Assembly: GCA_029821635.1 (NCBI GenBank)
Contig: JALGSW010000029.1
Location: forward strand, 1-33,580
Direction: 5' to 3'
DNA length: 33,580 nt
Source: Candidatus Zipacnadia bacterium
Lineage (GTDB): Bacteria > Armatimonadota > Zipacnadia > Zipacnadales > UBA5352
Shown here: in pieces, positions 20,563 through 29,170 of the stretch
How positions within the stretch are numbered: position 1 is the stretch's first letter
How the letters are laid out: each line of letters opens with the position of its first letter
Notes under the pieces: generated by a model
Database searches by the model: none
Seen by the model: the letters and a program-made list of their open reading frames with translations, nothing else
Told to the model about the DNA's origin: nothing
Program-made: the position numbers and the translations under genes

Positions 20563-23007
20563 TCACTCCCTGACGATCGCCGCCGCGCCGCCGTCGGGGA
20601 GCTCGATCTCGACCAGGCCCGTCGCGTCCGCGGAGATGGGCTCGCGCTTCGTGATGCGCTGCTCCGCATCGAAGACGATCAGCTCGCCCGACCACGCCTC
20701 GCCCGGCCAGCCGAAGGTCCCCTCGCGCAGCGTGATGATGCGCTCCTCGCCGATGATGACGCCGTAATCAAGCTCGGTCAGCGTGATCGGATACTCGAAG
20801 GTCGCCAGGTTCTCCTCCGTGAAGAGCTTGTAGAACATCGGCGCTGAGAACAGGTAGAGGTTCGCGTCCTCGACCTTGCGCCTGATGTCCGCGAGGAAGT
20901 CCTCCTCGGTCACGCCCGGCTCATGGTAGACGGAGGAGCCCGCGTAGCTGATCGGCGTGTGGAGCGTGGTGCGCAGGATCGTGCTCGGACGGTGCGGGAC
21001 CATGTTCTCGCAGAAGCGCACCACCGTGCGCCCGGCCGCCGTGCGCGTCCCCGGCGGAGAATTGCCCACGACCAGTGCCCCGCGCTCCTCGAAGGCATCG
21101 AGCAGCGCAAGCTTGAAGTCCAGGGTCACCAGCTCCGGCACGCCGCACTCCGCGACGATCTCGCCGCTCACCGGGTCGATCTGGAAGGTGTGGCCGTCGG
21201 TGCTGCCGTAGTGGGGCAGCAGGAAGCCGAAGCGCATCTCGTCCCAGTAGAGCCCGTCGGCGCCGATCTCGTCGAGGATCATCGGCGGGATCTTCTCGAG
21301 GATGTCCTGCCCGAGCGAGTTGTCCAGCGTCGGGCAGACCGCCGCGATTGGCATGCCGAAGGTGGCGCTGCGGCTGATCGAGCGGGGGTTGCCGTGGGCG
21401 TCGGAGAACAGGGCGTCATCGTACAGCTCGATGTACTCATCGCCGGAGATCAAGCGCGCGTCGTAGTAGATCAGGCACTTGATGCCGGGGCGCAGGCGCC
21501 GCAGCTTCTCGATGGCCTGGCGCAGGCGGACGCGGTAGTCAGCGTAGAAGTCGCTGGCGACGATCGGCCCGTGACCGACATTCGGCACACCGGCTGCCAC
21601 GAGCTTGCGGTCATACCAGCCGCCCTGGGACATCGTCACGTTGATGTTGAGCATCTCCAGGTGCGCGCGCAGCTCCTCGTCGTCATACGCAATGACCGCG
21701 TCCGGGTCGAAGAAGTTGATGCCGCCCTCGATCTCGAAGGGCTCGGGCATCCAGTCGGCCCGCACCATGTTGATCAGATCGAAGTCGTTCCCGGTGTCGG
21801 TGGCGTACACGCCCCAATCCATCGTGTAGCTCGCACCCGGCAGCAGGCCAAACCAGTCATCCTCGATTGCGGCGATCTGATTGGCGTCATCGAAGGTGAA
21901 GTTCGCGTGATTGCGCAGGACGTCGTCGGCGGCGACGAGTGCGACGCCCGAGTCATCGCGCGGCACCAGCAGCCAGGGGTTGGGCGCGAGGGTTGATTGC
22001 GTGACCGCCGGGTCGATGAGGCCGCCGAAGCTGACGCGCTCGGTGCGGCCGTCGAGCAGGCGCAGGCGATGGCGCATGCGGATGCCGACCGGCTCGTCGG
22101 CGGTGCTGGTGAACGTGTCGCTGACGAGCAGCCGGCCATCCTCGAGGCGCTCGGTGATCGCGCGCTCAAGGGTCCAGCCGGGGGCGACGATGCGCGGCGC
22201 GGTCGCCGGGCCGGTCTGGCGGGGGAAGGTCAGCCAGGTGGTCTCGCCCTCGGCGCCAGGCACGGAGAACTCGCTGGTCAGCTCGTAGCGGTGCGCGCCG
22301 ATGCGCAGGACCATCGCGGCAGGCTTGTCGCGCTTGATGACGATCGGTTCGGAGCGGCGCTCGCGGGGCTGCCACGGGCCGGAGTAGTCCGGGGCCTCGG
22401 GCGTGCCGGGCTGCAGACCCGGGCCCTCGCGGACCTCGAGGCGCAGGTCGCGGAAGACGACGGTGAGGTCGCAGCCCGCGTTCTTGGCGATCGCCTCGTT
22501 GCCGGTGTGCACGAAGCTGACGGTGTTCTCACCACGCTGCACGAGGTCGCTGACGTCGAAGGCGAACTCGTAGGCGATGGCACCGTAGTACTCGCGCTCC
22601 TTGAGGATCTCGAAGTCCGGCGCGTACGCCAGCCGCCACTGGCCGGAGCGGATGTACCAGTTTAGCTCAGGCGGGCTGCTCCACGCGAAGGCGTCGGGCT
22701 TGTTGAGCAGGCGGATCTGGCGGCGGTCGTTGCGCAGCCGGACCGGCGTATCGTTGACCGCCACGGCGATCATGTTCGTGGAGCCGACGGTGGTGGGGGC
22801 GTCGATGCGCGCGCGGAAGGCGAGCACGACCTGGCGGTCGCCGATGCCCTCGGGAGCGGTGAAATCGAGCGTCTGCGTCTCCTGGAGCGTCAGTTCGTAG
22901 TCATCATCGGCAAGCGCGACGGTGTCGCCCGGCTCGAAGGTCAGTTGCGGCTGTGCGAGGCAGGGGATGGCGGCAAGGACGGCAAATACGATCATGAATT
23001 GGCGCAT
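20563..23007 (-). CDS. large secreted protein with TIM-barrel-like glycosidase region
   Basis: 814 residues from ATG 23007, which follows GGGAGG by about 10 bases and starts a signal peptide (MRQFMIVFAVLAAIPCLAQ). A farther in-frame ATG at 23091 would bury that signal. The first 430 residues are beta-sandwich-like. From about 440 a barrel-like region contains EGGINFFDPDAVIAYDDEEL, SQGGWYDRKLV, GIKCLIYYDARLISGDEYIE and IGADGLYWDEMRFGFLLPHY, where the Asp and Glu of GLYWDEM lie at a strand end, as catalytic acids do in glycosidases. A small C-terminal beta domain ends the protein. The family is not identified. It sits among two other exported proteins of similar size, suggesting a polysaccharide-processing locus. 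Confidence 0.78.
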   Translation of the reverse strand: MRQFMIVFAVLAAIPCLAQPQLTFEPGDTVALADDDYELTLQETQTLDFTAPEGIGDRQVVLAFRARIDAPTTVGSTNMIAVAVNDTPVRLRNDRRQIRLLNKPDAFAWSSPPELNWYIRSGQWRLAYAPDFEILKEREYYGAIAYEFAFDVSDLVQRGENTVSFVHTGNEAIAKNAGCDLTVVFRDLRLEVREGPGLQPGTPEAPDYSGPWQPRERRSEPIVIKRDKPAAMVLRIGAHRYELTSEFSVPGAEGETTWLTFPRQTGPATAPRIVAPGWTLERAITERLEDGRLLVSDTFTSTADEPVGIRMRHRLRLLDGRTERVSFGGLIDPAVTQSTLAPNPWLLVPRDDSGVALVAADDVLRNHANFTFDDANQIAAIEDDWFGLLPGASYTMDWGVYATDTGNDFDLINMVRADWMPEPFEIEGGINFFDPDAVIAYDDEELRAHLEMLNINVTMSQGGWYDRKLVAAGVPNVGHGPIVASDFYADYRVRLRQAIEKLRRLRPGIKCLIYYDARLISGDEYIELYDDALFSDAHGNPRSISRSATFGMPIAAVCPTLDNSLGQDILEKIPPMILDEIGADGLYWDEMRFGFLLPHYGSTDGHTFQIDPVSGEIVAECGVPELVTLDFKLALLDAFEERGALVVGNSPPGTRTAAGRTVVRFCENMVPHRPSTILRTTLHTPISYAGSSVYHEPGVTEEDFLADIRRKVEDANLYLFSAPMFYKLFTEENLATFEYPITLTELDYGVIIGEERIITLREGTFGWPGEAWSGELIVFDAEQRITKREPISADATGLVEIELPDGGAAAIVRE

Positions 23008-23141
23008 GGGGGCGGGCCTCCCGGGCAGAAGTCGTTCGCGGAGAAGACTTCTCGGTGGGGGGTGCTTGTTCCTCTTGCGGAGGCCGCCCATGCTGCGGTA
23101 GAGTGAACCCGCGTGTGCACGCCATGCCGGGAGGCTGCAGG

Positions 23142-23297
23142 ATGACGCGAGAGGAAGCCGAGGCCCTGCTGCGTCGGGCGAACGAAGCCTACGAACGGCT
23201 CCGCAAGGACCCGAAGGCGTGGGAAGAGCTACTTCGCGAGCGGGCGGAGTGGGACTGTACGCTCATGGATGGGTTGAAGGACGACCCCTGGGACTGA
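23142..23297 (+). CDS. small antitoxin-like protein
   Basis: 51 residues from ATG 23142, with GGGAGG 7-8 bases upstream. The protein is one long charged helix (EEAEALLRRANEAYERLRKD, then AWEELLRERAEWDCTLMDGL) and ends KDDPWD. The WDCTLMDGL ending resembles many short antitoxin-like proteins whose last residues read WD-TLMDGLE. No toxin gene follows. The TGA stop is formed by the first bases of a REP palindrome (TGACAGG), so the original end may have been different. Confidence 0.55.
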   Translation: MTREEAEALLRRANEAYERLRKDPKAWEELLRERAEWDCTLMDGLKDDPWD

Positions 23298-23319
23298 CAG
23301 GCTGGAAAGCCTGTCCTAC
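23296..23319 (+). repeat. REP-like palindrome overlapping a stop codon
   Basis: Exact consensus plus CTAC. Its first two bases are the last two of the TGA stop of the antitoxin-like gene. Confidence 0.9.
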
Positions 23320-23339
23320 GAACAACAACGGCATTGCCC

Positions 23340-26042
23340 CTACTCCTCGATCTGCCGCATCCGCATGTTGTCGATGTACATGACCGCCGGCTGCATGCCG
23401 TTGGAGACGAAGCCGAGCCACCTGATGCGGTCGAACTCGGCGCCGCAGGGCAGATCGTTTGCCTCGAAGAGCACGTCCCCCGCCTCGTTCGTGATCGTCA
23501 TCGCCCACTGCGCGTCCGCATACTTGCCGAGCCCGTCGGTGATCTCGAAGTGCAGCCACTGCTCCGCAGGCAGCGTGACGCCCGAGGCGACCTTGTCCTT
23601 GAACTCCAGCGCGCCCTCCGCGGTGATGTAGATGCACGGGCCGACCTTCGCGTAGCTGGCCTCGTTGCGCCACTCGGTCCAGAGCATAGCGCCCGGCTCG
23701 CGGTAGAGGTCGAAGCTGAGCTGCACGCGCATGTCGCCGATGAGCTTCGGCGAGTAGTACATGTGCGGGTGGTAGTAGATCGGCGCTTCGGCTGAGTCGA
23801 CGAACTTGACCGAGTGGTCGCCCGAGACCGCGCGATCGTCGCTCACCTCGATGTACGCGCCCTCCGCCTCCGCCTCGACCAGTGCGGCGTATGCAGGCTT
23901 GAAGCCCACCTCTGTCGAGTCGAAGTCATCCTCGACCAGCAGCAGCCCCGTGCTGCGCTCGGTGGCCAGCAGCGGCAGCGGCGGGTACTGCTCGGGCAGC
24001 GACGTCCAGGCAGCGTCGCCGTAGAGGCCCGGCGCGTCGAGGTCGAAGGGCCGGAAACCCAGCGCGATCGCGGGCGAGTCGGGCTGCAGGCGGAAGTCGC
24101 GCGCCTCGGCGTCCACGAAGAGCGGGTCGGCGAAGCGCGAGTGGGCGTCCATCTTCGGCGTGTACCAGATGTCCTCGATGCCGGTCTTCTCGCGCCACTC
24201 GTCCCAGGTGAAGCCGAGGAACATGGGCGGCTCACCGGAGGTGTGCCAGTACACGTTGTAGTCGATGATCTTGTTATAGCTCTGCCACTCGGGGATTTGG
24301 CGGAAGGGCGTCTGGCCACCGTCCAGGTACACGATGTTGTACTGGAAGATGTTGGTGCGCTCGGAGTCGATCCCGAGGCCGAAGCTGTTGAAGGCACTGA
24401 TGTTGTTGAGCACGGTGAGGCAGGAGGAGCCGTGCTGCTGGCGGATGCCGCCTGCGCCGCAGTCGTGGCAGAGGTTGTCCTCGCACAGGACGCCGCCGCT
24501 GCCGCCGTCGAGGTAGATGCCGTGGCCGACGTCGCGGCCGACGCCGACGTCGTGCACGTGGTTGCCGCGCACCGCCGAGCCGGGCGTGAGGCCCAGTGAG
24601 TAGATGCCGCCGCCGTCATCGAGCACGCGCATTACGTCATGCACGTGGTTGTGCTCGACGAGGTTCTCGCGCGTCCCGTTGCTCACGAGCGCCCAGTTCC
24701 AGCCGATGGAGATGCCGGTGTAGCGCAGGTCGGAGACCTCATTGTGCGTGATGCTGGTGTTGCGCGCGATCGCCACGAAGATGCCCGTGGCGCCGGGATG
24801 GATGTGCCCGCCATCGTGGATGAAGCAGTTGTCCACCGTGTTGTGATGCGGCAGGCGCGCGATCTCCTGCGGTCGGTCGGGTGAGCCGATCCTCACGCCG
24901 CCCGCGCCGAGGTCGTGGCAGTGTACGCGCTCGACGCGATTGTCCGAGCAGTCCTTGCCAAGCCACGCGCCGTAGCGCCCGACGTGCGCGATCTCGCAGT
25001 CGATCAGCGCGCAGTCGCGGGCCGCGTGCAACTCCAGCGCCGCGCCCAGCGTGCTCGAGGCCTGCGGCACTGAGTAGCCCTCATCCGGCAGCCACCACGC
25101 CGCGTGCTGGAAGGACAGGCCTTCGAAGCGCAGGTGCTCGACGTACGTGCCGGCCTCGGCGTCGCCTGCGGCAACGATGAGACGCTCGATGGCGGGCGCG
25201 AAGACCTCAGCGTTGGCGAGGTCCTCGTCGCCGAATGGGATCACGCGCAGCTCACCGGTGATGCGGTCGAGCTGCCACTCGCCCGGCGCGTCGCAGGCGC
25301 CGGGGTGGTTGAAGACGAGGTAGGGCTGGGTCGCCATGCCGGGCTTGGGCAGCATCCACGCGGCCGGCCCGCCGAGGGTCGCGATGTGCGTCTGCTCATC
25401 GACCGCGGCGAGGGGGAAGCTGCCCGCGTTCCAACTGAAGTAGAGCAAGACCTCGACGTCACTGATGTTCGGCCAGGCCTGCAGGTCGCCGGCCTTGAAG
25501 ACGAAGCGGTCCTTCGCGGTGCCCTCACCCTCGTCGGCGGGGACGCCGCTGAGGCCGTGGAACTGCGCCTCGTTGGGCGAGCGCGCGGGGGTGTAGCGCC
25601 GACCGTTGATGAAGAGCTGACGGAAGACCCAGGCGTGATCGGCGGCCTCGGGGATGGTGGTTGCGAAGGAGCCGTCGGGCCGACGGGTGAGGCCGGTGAT
25701 GGGCCGGCCGCCGGAGATGATCGGCGCTGCGCCGGGCGCGGCCGCGTAGACGATGGGCGCGCCGTCCGCGCCGGAATCTTCGGGCGCGAAGGTCAACGGC
25801 TCTTCCAGCAGGTGGAGCCCATCGTGTATGATGACGCGCACGCCACCGTCGGGCAGGCCGGTGCGCTGCTTGATCGCGCGGACCTCATCGCGCGCCCGGG
25901 CAAGCGTGGCGAAGGGCGCGTCCTCGGCGCCGGATGCCGCATCCGAGCCGCCGGGCGCGACGTGCAGGATGGTCTGAGCCGGCGCGGGGGAGAGCAGGGC
26001 GATCAGAAGCGCGGCGGTGACGATCGGGCGCCTCGAGTGCAT
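23340..26042 (-). CDS. secreted right-handed beta-helix protein
   Basis: 900 residues from ATG 26042, with GGAGG 9 bases upstream. The open frame extends farther but lacks a ribosome site. Signal peptide 1-23 (PIVTAALLIALLSPAPAQ). The opening ILHVAPGGSDAASGAEDAPF and ATLARARDEVRAIK is typical of pectate-lyase-like beta-helix proteins. A long run of short beta-helix turns follows (LRFEGLSFQHAAWW, CALIDCEIAHVGRYGAWLGK, NTSITHNEVSDLRYTGISIG, VRGNHVHDVGVGRD, LTVLNNISAFNSFGLGID; about 330-640). A C-terminal jelly-roll region covers about 690-895. Relatives are polysaccharide lyases or glycan-binding proteins. No lyase catalytic Lys/Arg set can be fixed by eye, so the activity is open. It is divergent from the glycosyltransferase gene. 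Confidence 0.85.
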   Translation of the reverse strand: MHSRRPIVTAALLIALLSPAPAQTILHVAPGGSDAASGAEDAPFATLARARDEVRAIKQRTGLPDGGVRVIIHDGLHLLEEPLTFAPEDSGADGAPIVYAAAPGAAPIISGGRPITGLTRRPDGSFATTIPEAADHAWVFRQLFINGRRYTPARSPNEAQFHGLSGVPADEGEGTAKDRFVFKAGDLQAWPNISDVEVLLYFSWNAGSFPLAAVDEQTHIATLGGPAAWMLPKPGMATQPYLVFNHPGACDAPGEWQLDRITGELRVIPFGDEDLANAEVFAPAIERLIVAAGDAEAGTYVEHLRFEGLSFQHAAWWLPDEGYSVPQASSTLGAALELHAARDCALIDCEIAHVGRYGAWLGKDCSDNRVERVHCHDLGAGGVRIGSPDRPQEIARLPHHNTVDNCFIHDGGHIHPGATGIFVAIARNTSITHNEVSDLRYTGISIGWNWALVSNGTRENLVEHNHVHDVMRVLDDGGGIYSLGLTPGSAVRGNHVHDVGVGRDVGHGIYLDGGSGGVLCEDNLCHDCGAGGIRQQHGSSCLTVLNNISAFNSFGLGIDSERTNIFQYNIVYLDGGQTPFRQIPEWQSYNKIIDYNVYWHTSGEPPMFLGFTWDEWREKTGIEDIWYTPKMDAHSRFADPLFVDAEARDFRLQPDSPAIALGFRPFDLDAPGLYGDAAWTSLPEQYPPLPLLATERSTGLLLVEDDFDSTEVGFKPAYAALVEAEAEGAYIEVSDDRAVSGDHSVKFVDSAEAPIYYHPHMYYSPKLIGDMRVQLSFDLYREPGAMLWTEWRNEASYAKVGPCIYITAEGALEFKDKVASGVTLPAEQWLHFEITDGLGKYADAQWAMTITNEAGDVLFEANDLPCGAEFDRIRWLGFVSNGMQPAVMYIDNMRMRQIEE

Positions 26043-26172
26043 GAACGAACACCTCCGGGCGGACAGTTCGCTCGCGAAGGCGCCGCGACCTGCGCAAGCG
26101 GCGAGGGAACGGCGGCGCGCGAGGCGAATGGAGCGCGCGGCGACGAACGGCAGAAGAGACTGAGGTACATCG

Positions 26173-27756
26173 ATGGCGGAAGAGCCGGATCGGATCGAAG
26201 AGAACACCGCGACCGACCTCGACGCCGCGGTTGTGTGGGCGCGCAAGCGCTGGCGGCTCGTGCTGGTCGTGCTGGTCGCGCTGCTGCTCGCGATTTCCTG
26301 CCGTGAGATGCAGTTCAACCCCGACTCAATCCACTACGTGGATGTGGCGCGCACGATCCTCAGCGATCACATCGTCGGCACCTGGCACCTTACGCCCGAC
26401 TCGCAGCGCGCGCCGGATACGCTGCTCTACTGGCCGCCGATCTACCCGCTGCTGCTGGCGCTGCTGATTGGCGTGGGGCTGTCGGCGGGTGCGGCCGCGT
26501 GGATGGTCTCCGTCGCGGGCTACACCGTGTCGGCATGGCTGCTGGCGAGGTGGCAGAAGAGCCCTGCGGTGGCGATCGCCGGGGTGCTGGCCTTCATCCA
26601 TCTGTCATTCCTCGCGGGTGCGCCCTTCCGCGTGTGGTCAGAGAGCGTTTTTGTGCCGCTGATGCTCGGCTCGCTCGCGTGCATGGCCGCGGCGACGGCC
26701 TCCGCGTCCGCGCGCCGCGCGGGCTGGCTGGGCCTTGCGGCGGGCGCGCTGGCAGGTGGAGCGATGCTCACACGCTACGCGGGACTGGCGATCGCCCCGG
26801 CGCTCGCGGGGATCACGCTCATGGCGCCCTACAATGAGGACGAGGAACCCGGCGTGCGGCGCAACAGCCTCCTCGCCGCCGCGGGCGGGATGGCGGCTGT
26901 GGTCATCCCGTGGCTGGTGCGCAACGTGATGCTCAACGGGCGGCTTTTCGGCCCGGCCCGCCCGCCGAACGCCCGCCCGCTCGCGAACATCCTCTACCCG
27001 ATGGGGATGCTGTTCTACTACGACCTCGCGGCGATACTCCTGGCGCTGCTCTTCGCGTTCGCGTGCTACCATCTGCTGCGCCGGAACGAGACCGCCGAGG
27101 GCCGGCGCGAGTGGGCCTTCTCAGGCGGGCTGGCGTGGGGCGCGCTGCTCTGCGCGCTCAGCCAGATGGGCCTGATCCTGATCACCTACCTGTTCTTCCA
27201 GATCGATGAGCCGCCGACGAAGCGTTACTTCTTCCCGGCTTACACCTGCATCCTGCTGGCGGGGCTGGCGATCCTCTCTCGCGCTGAGATTCCCGAGGGC
27301 GTGCTGAGGAAGCGCTGGGGCGCGATCGTGCCGCTGGCCGCACTGTTCGCGATCGGCCCGATTTTCGCCGGCGCCGCCTCAACCAACGTCACTCCGCCGC
27401 ACACCGCCCTCGATGCGTGGATCGAGCAGAACACGCAGCCAAGCGACCTCATCATCGCCGACCGCGCGTGGTCGATCCGCTTTCTGACCGGGCGGCCTGT
27501 GCTGGAAGCCGGGCAGGTGGCGGCCACGCCGATCAGCGAGGGGAAGCAGGTCGCGGCGGCACTGGAGCGCTTCCGCGAGCACTTCGACGATGTCTACGTC
27601 ATGCCGCGGCCGGGTGAGGAGACGGACAAGGTGCTGGCGAGTTACCCGGCGGCGGGGCTCAGGCTCGAGGAGGTCGCGACCGTGGCCACGCGAGGCTACA
27701 ACTTCCGCCGGTCGGGGCTGTACGAGCAGGTGATCTACAAGGTCACGCGGCGGTGA
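26173..27756 (+). CDS. multi-pass membrane glycosyltransferase (GT-C type, ArnT/PMT-like)
   Basis: 527 residues with about ten to twelve membrane helices, the first at about 28-43 (LVLVVLVALLLAISC). The first outer loop holds FNPDSIHYVDVARTI, with the acidic Asp-Ser-x-x-Tyr pattern of GT-C enzymes, and LLYWPPIYPLLLALLIG matches the conserved WPPGYPLLLAL of ArnT/PMT relatives. A soluble domain of about 120 residues ends the protein (SDLIIADRAWSIRFLTGRPV). Such enzymes move a sugar from a polyprenyl-phosphate carrier to lipid, protein or glycan on the outer face of the cytoplasmic membrane. TGAGG is about 7 bases before ATG 26173. It diverges from the beta-helix gene across 130 bases without a visible promoter consensus. 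Confidence 0.78.
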   Translation: MAEEPDRIEENTATDLDAAVVWARKRWRLVLVVLVALLLAISCREMQFNPDSIHYVDVARTILSDHIVGTWHLTPDSQRAPDTLLYWPPIYPLLLALLIGVGLSAGAAAWMVSVAGYTVSAWLLARWQKSPAVAIAGVLAFIHLSFLAGAPFRVWSESVFVPLMLGSLACMAAATASASARRAGWLGLAAGALAGGAMLTRYAGLAIAPALAGITLMAPYNEDEEPGVRRNSLLAAAGGMAAVVIPWLVRNVMLNGRLFGPARPPNARPLANILYPMGMLFYYDLAAILLALLFAFACYHLLRRNETAEGRREWAFSGGLAWGALLCALSQMGLILITYLFFQIDEPPTKRYFFPAYTCILLAGLAILSRAEIPEGVLRKRWGAIVPLAALFAIGPIFAGAASTNVTPPHTALDAWIEQNTQPSDLIIADRAWSIRFLTGRPVLEAGQVAATPISEGKQVAAALERFREHFDDVYVMPRPGEETDKVLASYPAAGLRLEEVATVATRGYNFRRSGLYEQVIYKVTRR

Positions 27757-27783
27757 GGCATGTCCTGCGAACGACAGACGGCT

Positions 27784-27807
27784 GACAGGCTGGAAAGCCT
27801 GTCCTAC
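27784..27807 (+). repeat. REP-like palindrome, consensus copy
   Basis: Exact consensus core plus CTAC and AACGAC, between the glycosyltransferase stop and the ribosome site of the URO-D-family gene. Confidence 0.9.
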
Positions 27808-27849
27808 GAACGACGAGCGGCGACGACTCACGACACAGGAGAGCATGCC

Positions 27850-29106
27850 ATGACTGAGCGCGAGCGGTTCCGGCGGATCATCCACCACGAGGAGGTTGAT
27901 CGGCTCCCCTACATGTACGGCGGGCCGCGCGCGTCTACGTTCGCCGCATGGCGCAGGCAGGGCCTCAGCGAAGAGCAGCAGCGTTCGTGGGGCAGCCTGG
28001 TCCAGCAGGACGGCATGCGCGGGCCGGGCAAGTTCTTCTTCGGTCCCGTGCCGATGTTCGAGCAGGAGGTCATCGAGGAAGAGGGCAACGTGCGCACGTG
28101 GACCGACGGCTACGGCGCCACACGCGTGGACGCGATCGACCAGCCCACCGACGGCTTCGCCACCCGCCGTTACCTGCGCTTCGCGGTGCAGAACCCCGCC
28201 GACTGGGAGCGCGTGAAGGAGCGCCTCGACCCCCATGCCGTCGAGCGCACCCACCCGATCGCGCAGAATGACCCGCTCGAGCGCCTCGGCACCTCCGCCC
28301 CCGTGCATGGCGCGGGCGGCTCGCACTGGCAGGACAACGTCGCGGTCTGCAACAGCTCGGATATCCCGGTGCGGCTCACGATCACCGGCATCTACTGGGG
28401 GATCCGCGACTTCACGGGAATGCTCGAGCTGTCCGTCATGTTCTACGACCAGCCCGAGCTGGTGCACGAGATGTTCGAGTACTGGACCTGGTTATTGATG
28501 ACCATCCTCGATGGGCCGCTGCGGCACATCAAGGTCGATGAACTGATCCTCAACGAGGACATGGCCTTCAAGGGCCAGTCGATGATGTCGCCGCCGCTGA
28601 TCGAGGAGTTTCTGCTGCCGCACTACCTCAAGCTCTACCAGTTCTTCAAGGAGCGCGGGGTCGAGGCCGTCGTGATGGACTGCGACGGCTTCAACTATCA
28701 GATCCTCGACGCGATGTATCCGCAGGCGCTGGACGGCATCCAGCCGATTGAGATCGCCGCGGGGAACGACCCTGAGGAGATGCTGCGGCGCTGGCCGGAC
28801 ATCTTCATTCATGGCGGCGTGGACAAGCGCGAGCTGGCGAAGTCACGCGAGCGCCTGCGGGCGGAGGTCGCGAGTCGCTACCGCAGCGCGTGGGAGCACG
28901 GGGGCTTCATCCCGCACTGTGACCACGGCGTGCCGCCGGACATCCCGCTGCGCAACTTCCTCTACTACACGGAGCTGGCACGGGGCTTGTGCAATGGTGA
29001 GGACCTCGACCGCTACGAACCGCCGTGCGAGCTGGAGAAGCAGCTCGGGCCGATTGAGGAGATGTTCGACCCGCGCGGGGCGATAGCGAGAGCGTACGGC
29101 ACGTAG
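27850..29106 (+). CDS. uroporphyrinogen decarboxylase (URO-D) family protein, methyltransferase-like
   Basis: 418 residues. ATG 27850 follows AGGAGA by 7-8 bases; longer upstream reading would pass through a REP palindrome. The family opening [19 protein letters not shown] is present. So are [60 protein letters not shown] and [12 protein letters not shown], followed by [16 protein letters not shown]. The tail is close to corrinoid methyltransferases such as MtaA/CmuA rather than haem-pathway HemE, which is shorter (about 350 residues) and has a different N-terminus. The reaction would be methyl transfer between a corrinoid protein and a thiol or folate, but no partner is adjacent. Its TAG stop is part of a REP palindrome. 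Confidence 0.85.
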   Translation: MTERERFRRIIHHEEVDRLPYMYGGPRASTFAAWRRQGLSEEQQRSWGSLVQQDGMRGPGKFFFGPVPMFEQEVIEEEGNVRTWTDGYGATRVDAIDQPTDGFATRRYLRFAVQNPADWERVKERLDPHAVERTHPIAQNDPLERLGTSAPVHGAGGSHWQDNVAVCNSSDIPVRLTITGIYWGIRDFTGMLELSVMFYDQPELVHEMFEYWTWLLMTILDGPLRHIKVDELILNEDMAFKGQSMMSPPLIEEFLLPHYLKLYQFFKERGVEAVVMDCDGFNYQILDAMYPQALDGIQPIEIAAGNDPEEMLRRWPDIFIHGGVDKRELAKSRERLRAEVASRYRSAWEHGGFIPHCDHGVPPDIPLRNFLYYTELARGLCNGEDLDRYEPPCELEKQLGPIEEMFDPRGAIARAYGT

Positions 29107-29126
29107 GACAGGCTTTCCAGCCTGTC
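29103..29126 (-). repeat. REP-like palindrome overlapping a stop codon
   Basis: GTAG plus the consensus core on the minus strand. The TAG within GTAG is the stop codon of the URO-D-family gene. A decayed relative may be present at about 29150-29172. Confidence 0.9.
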
Positions 29127-29170
29127 AATCCGCTGCAAACGGGGGCGGCTGAACGGCAGGGAAGCCGGGG

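Noticed and set aside
25104..26306. Long plus-strand frame opposite the beta-helix gene
   Set aside because: Shadow frame with Gly/Arg/Ala-rich low-complexity sequence; the minus strand encodes a clear signal peptide and beta-helix protein.
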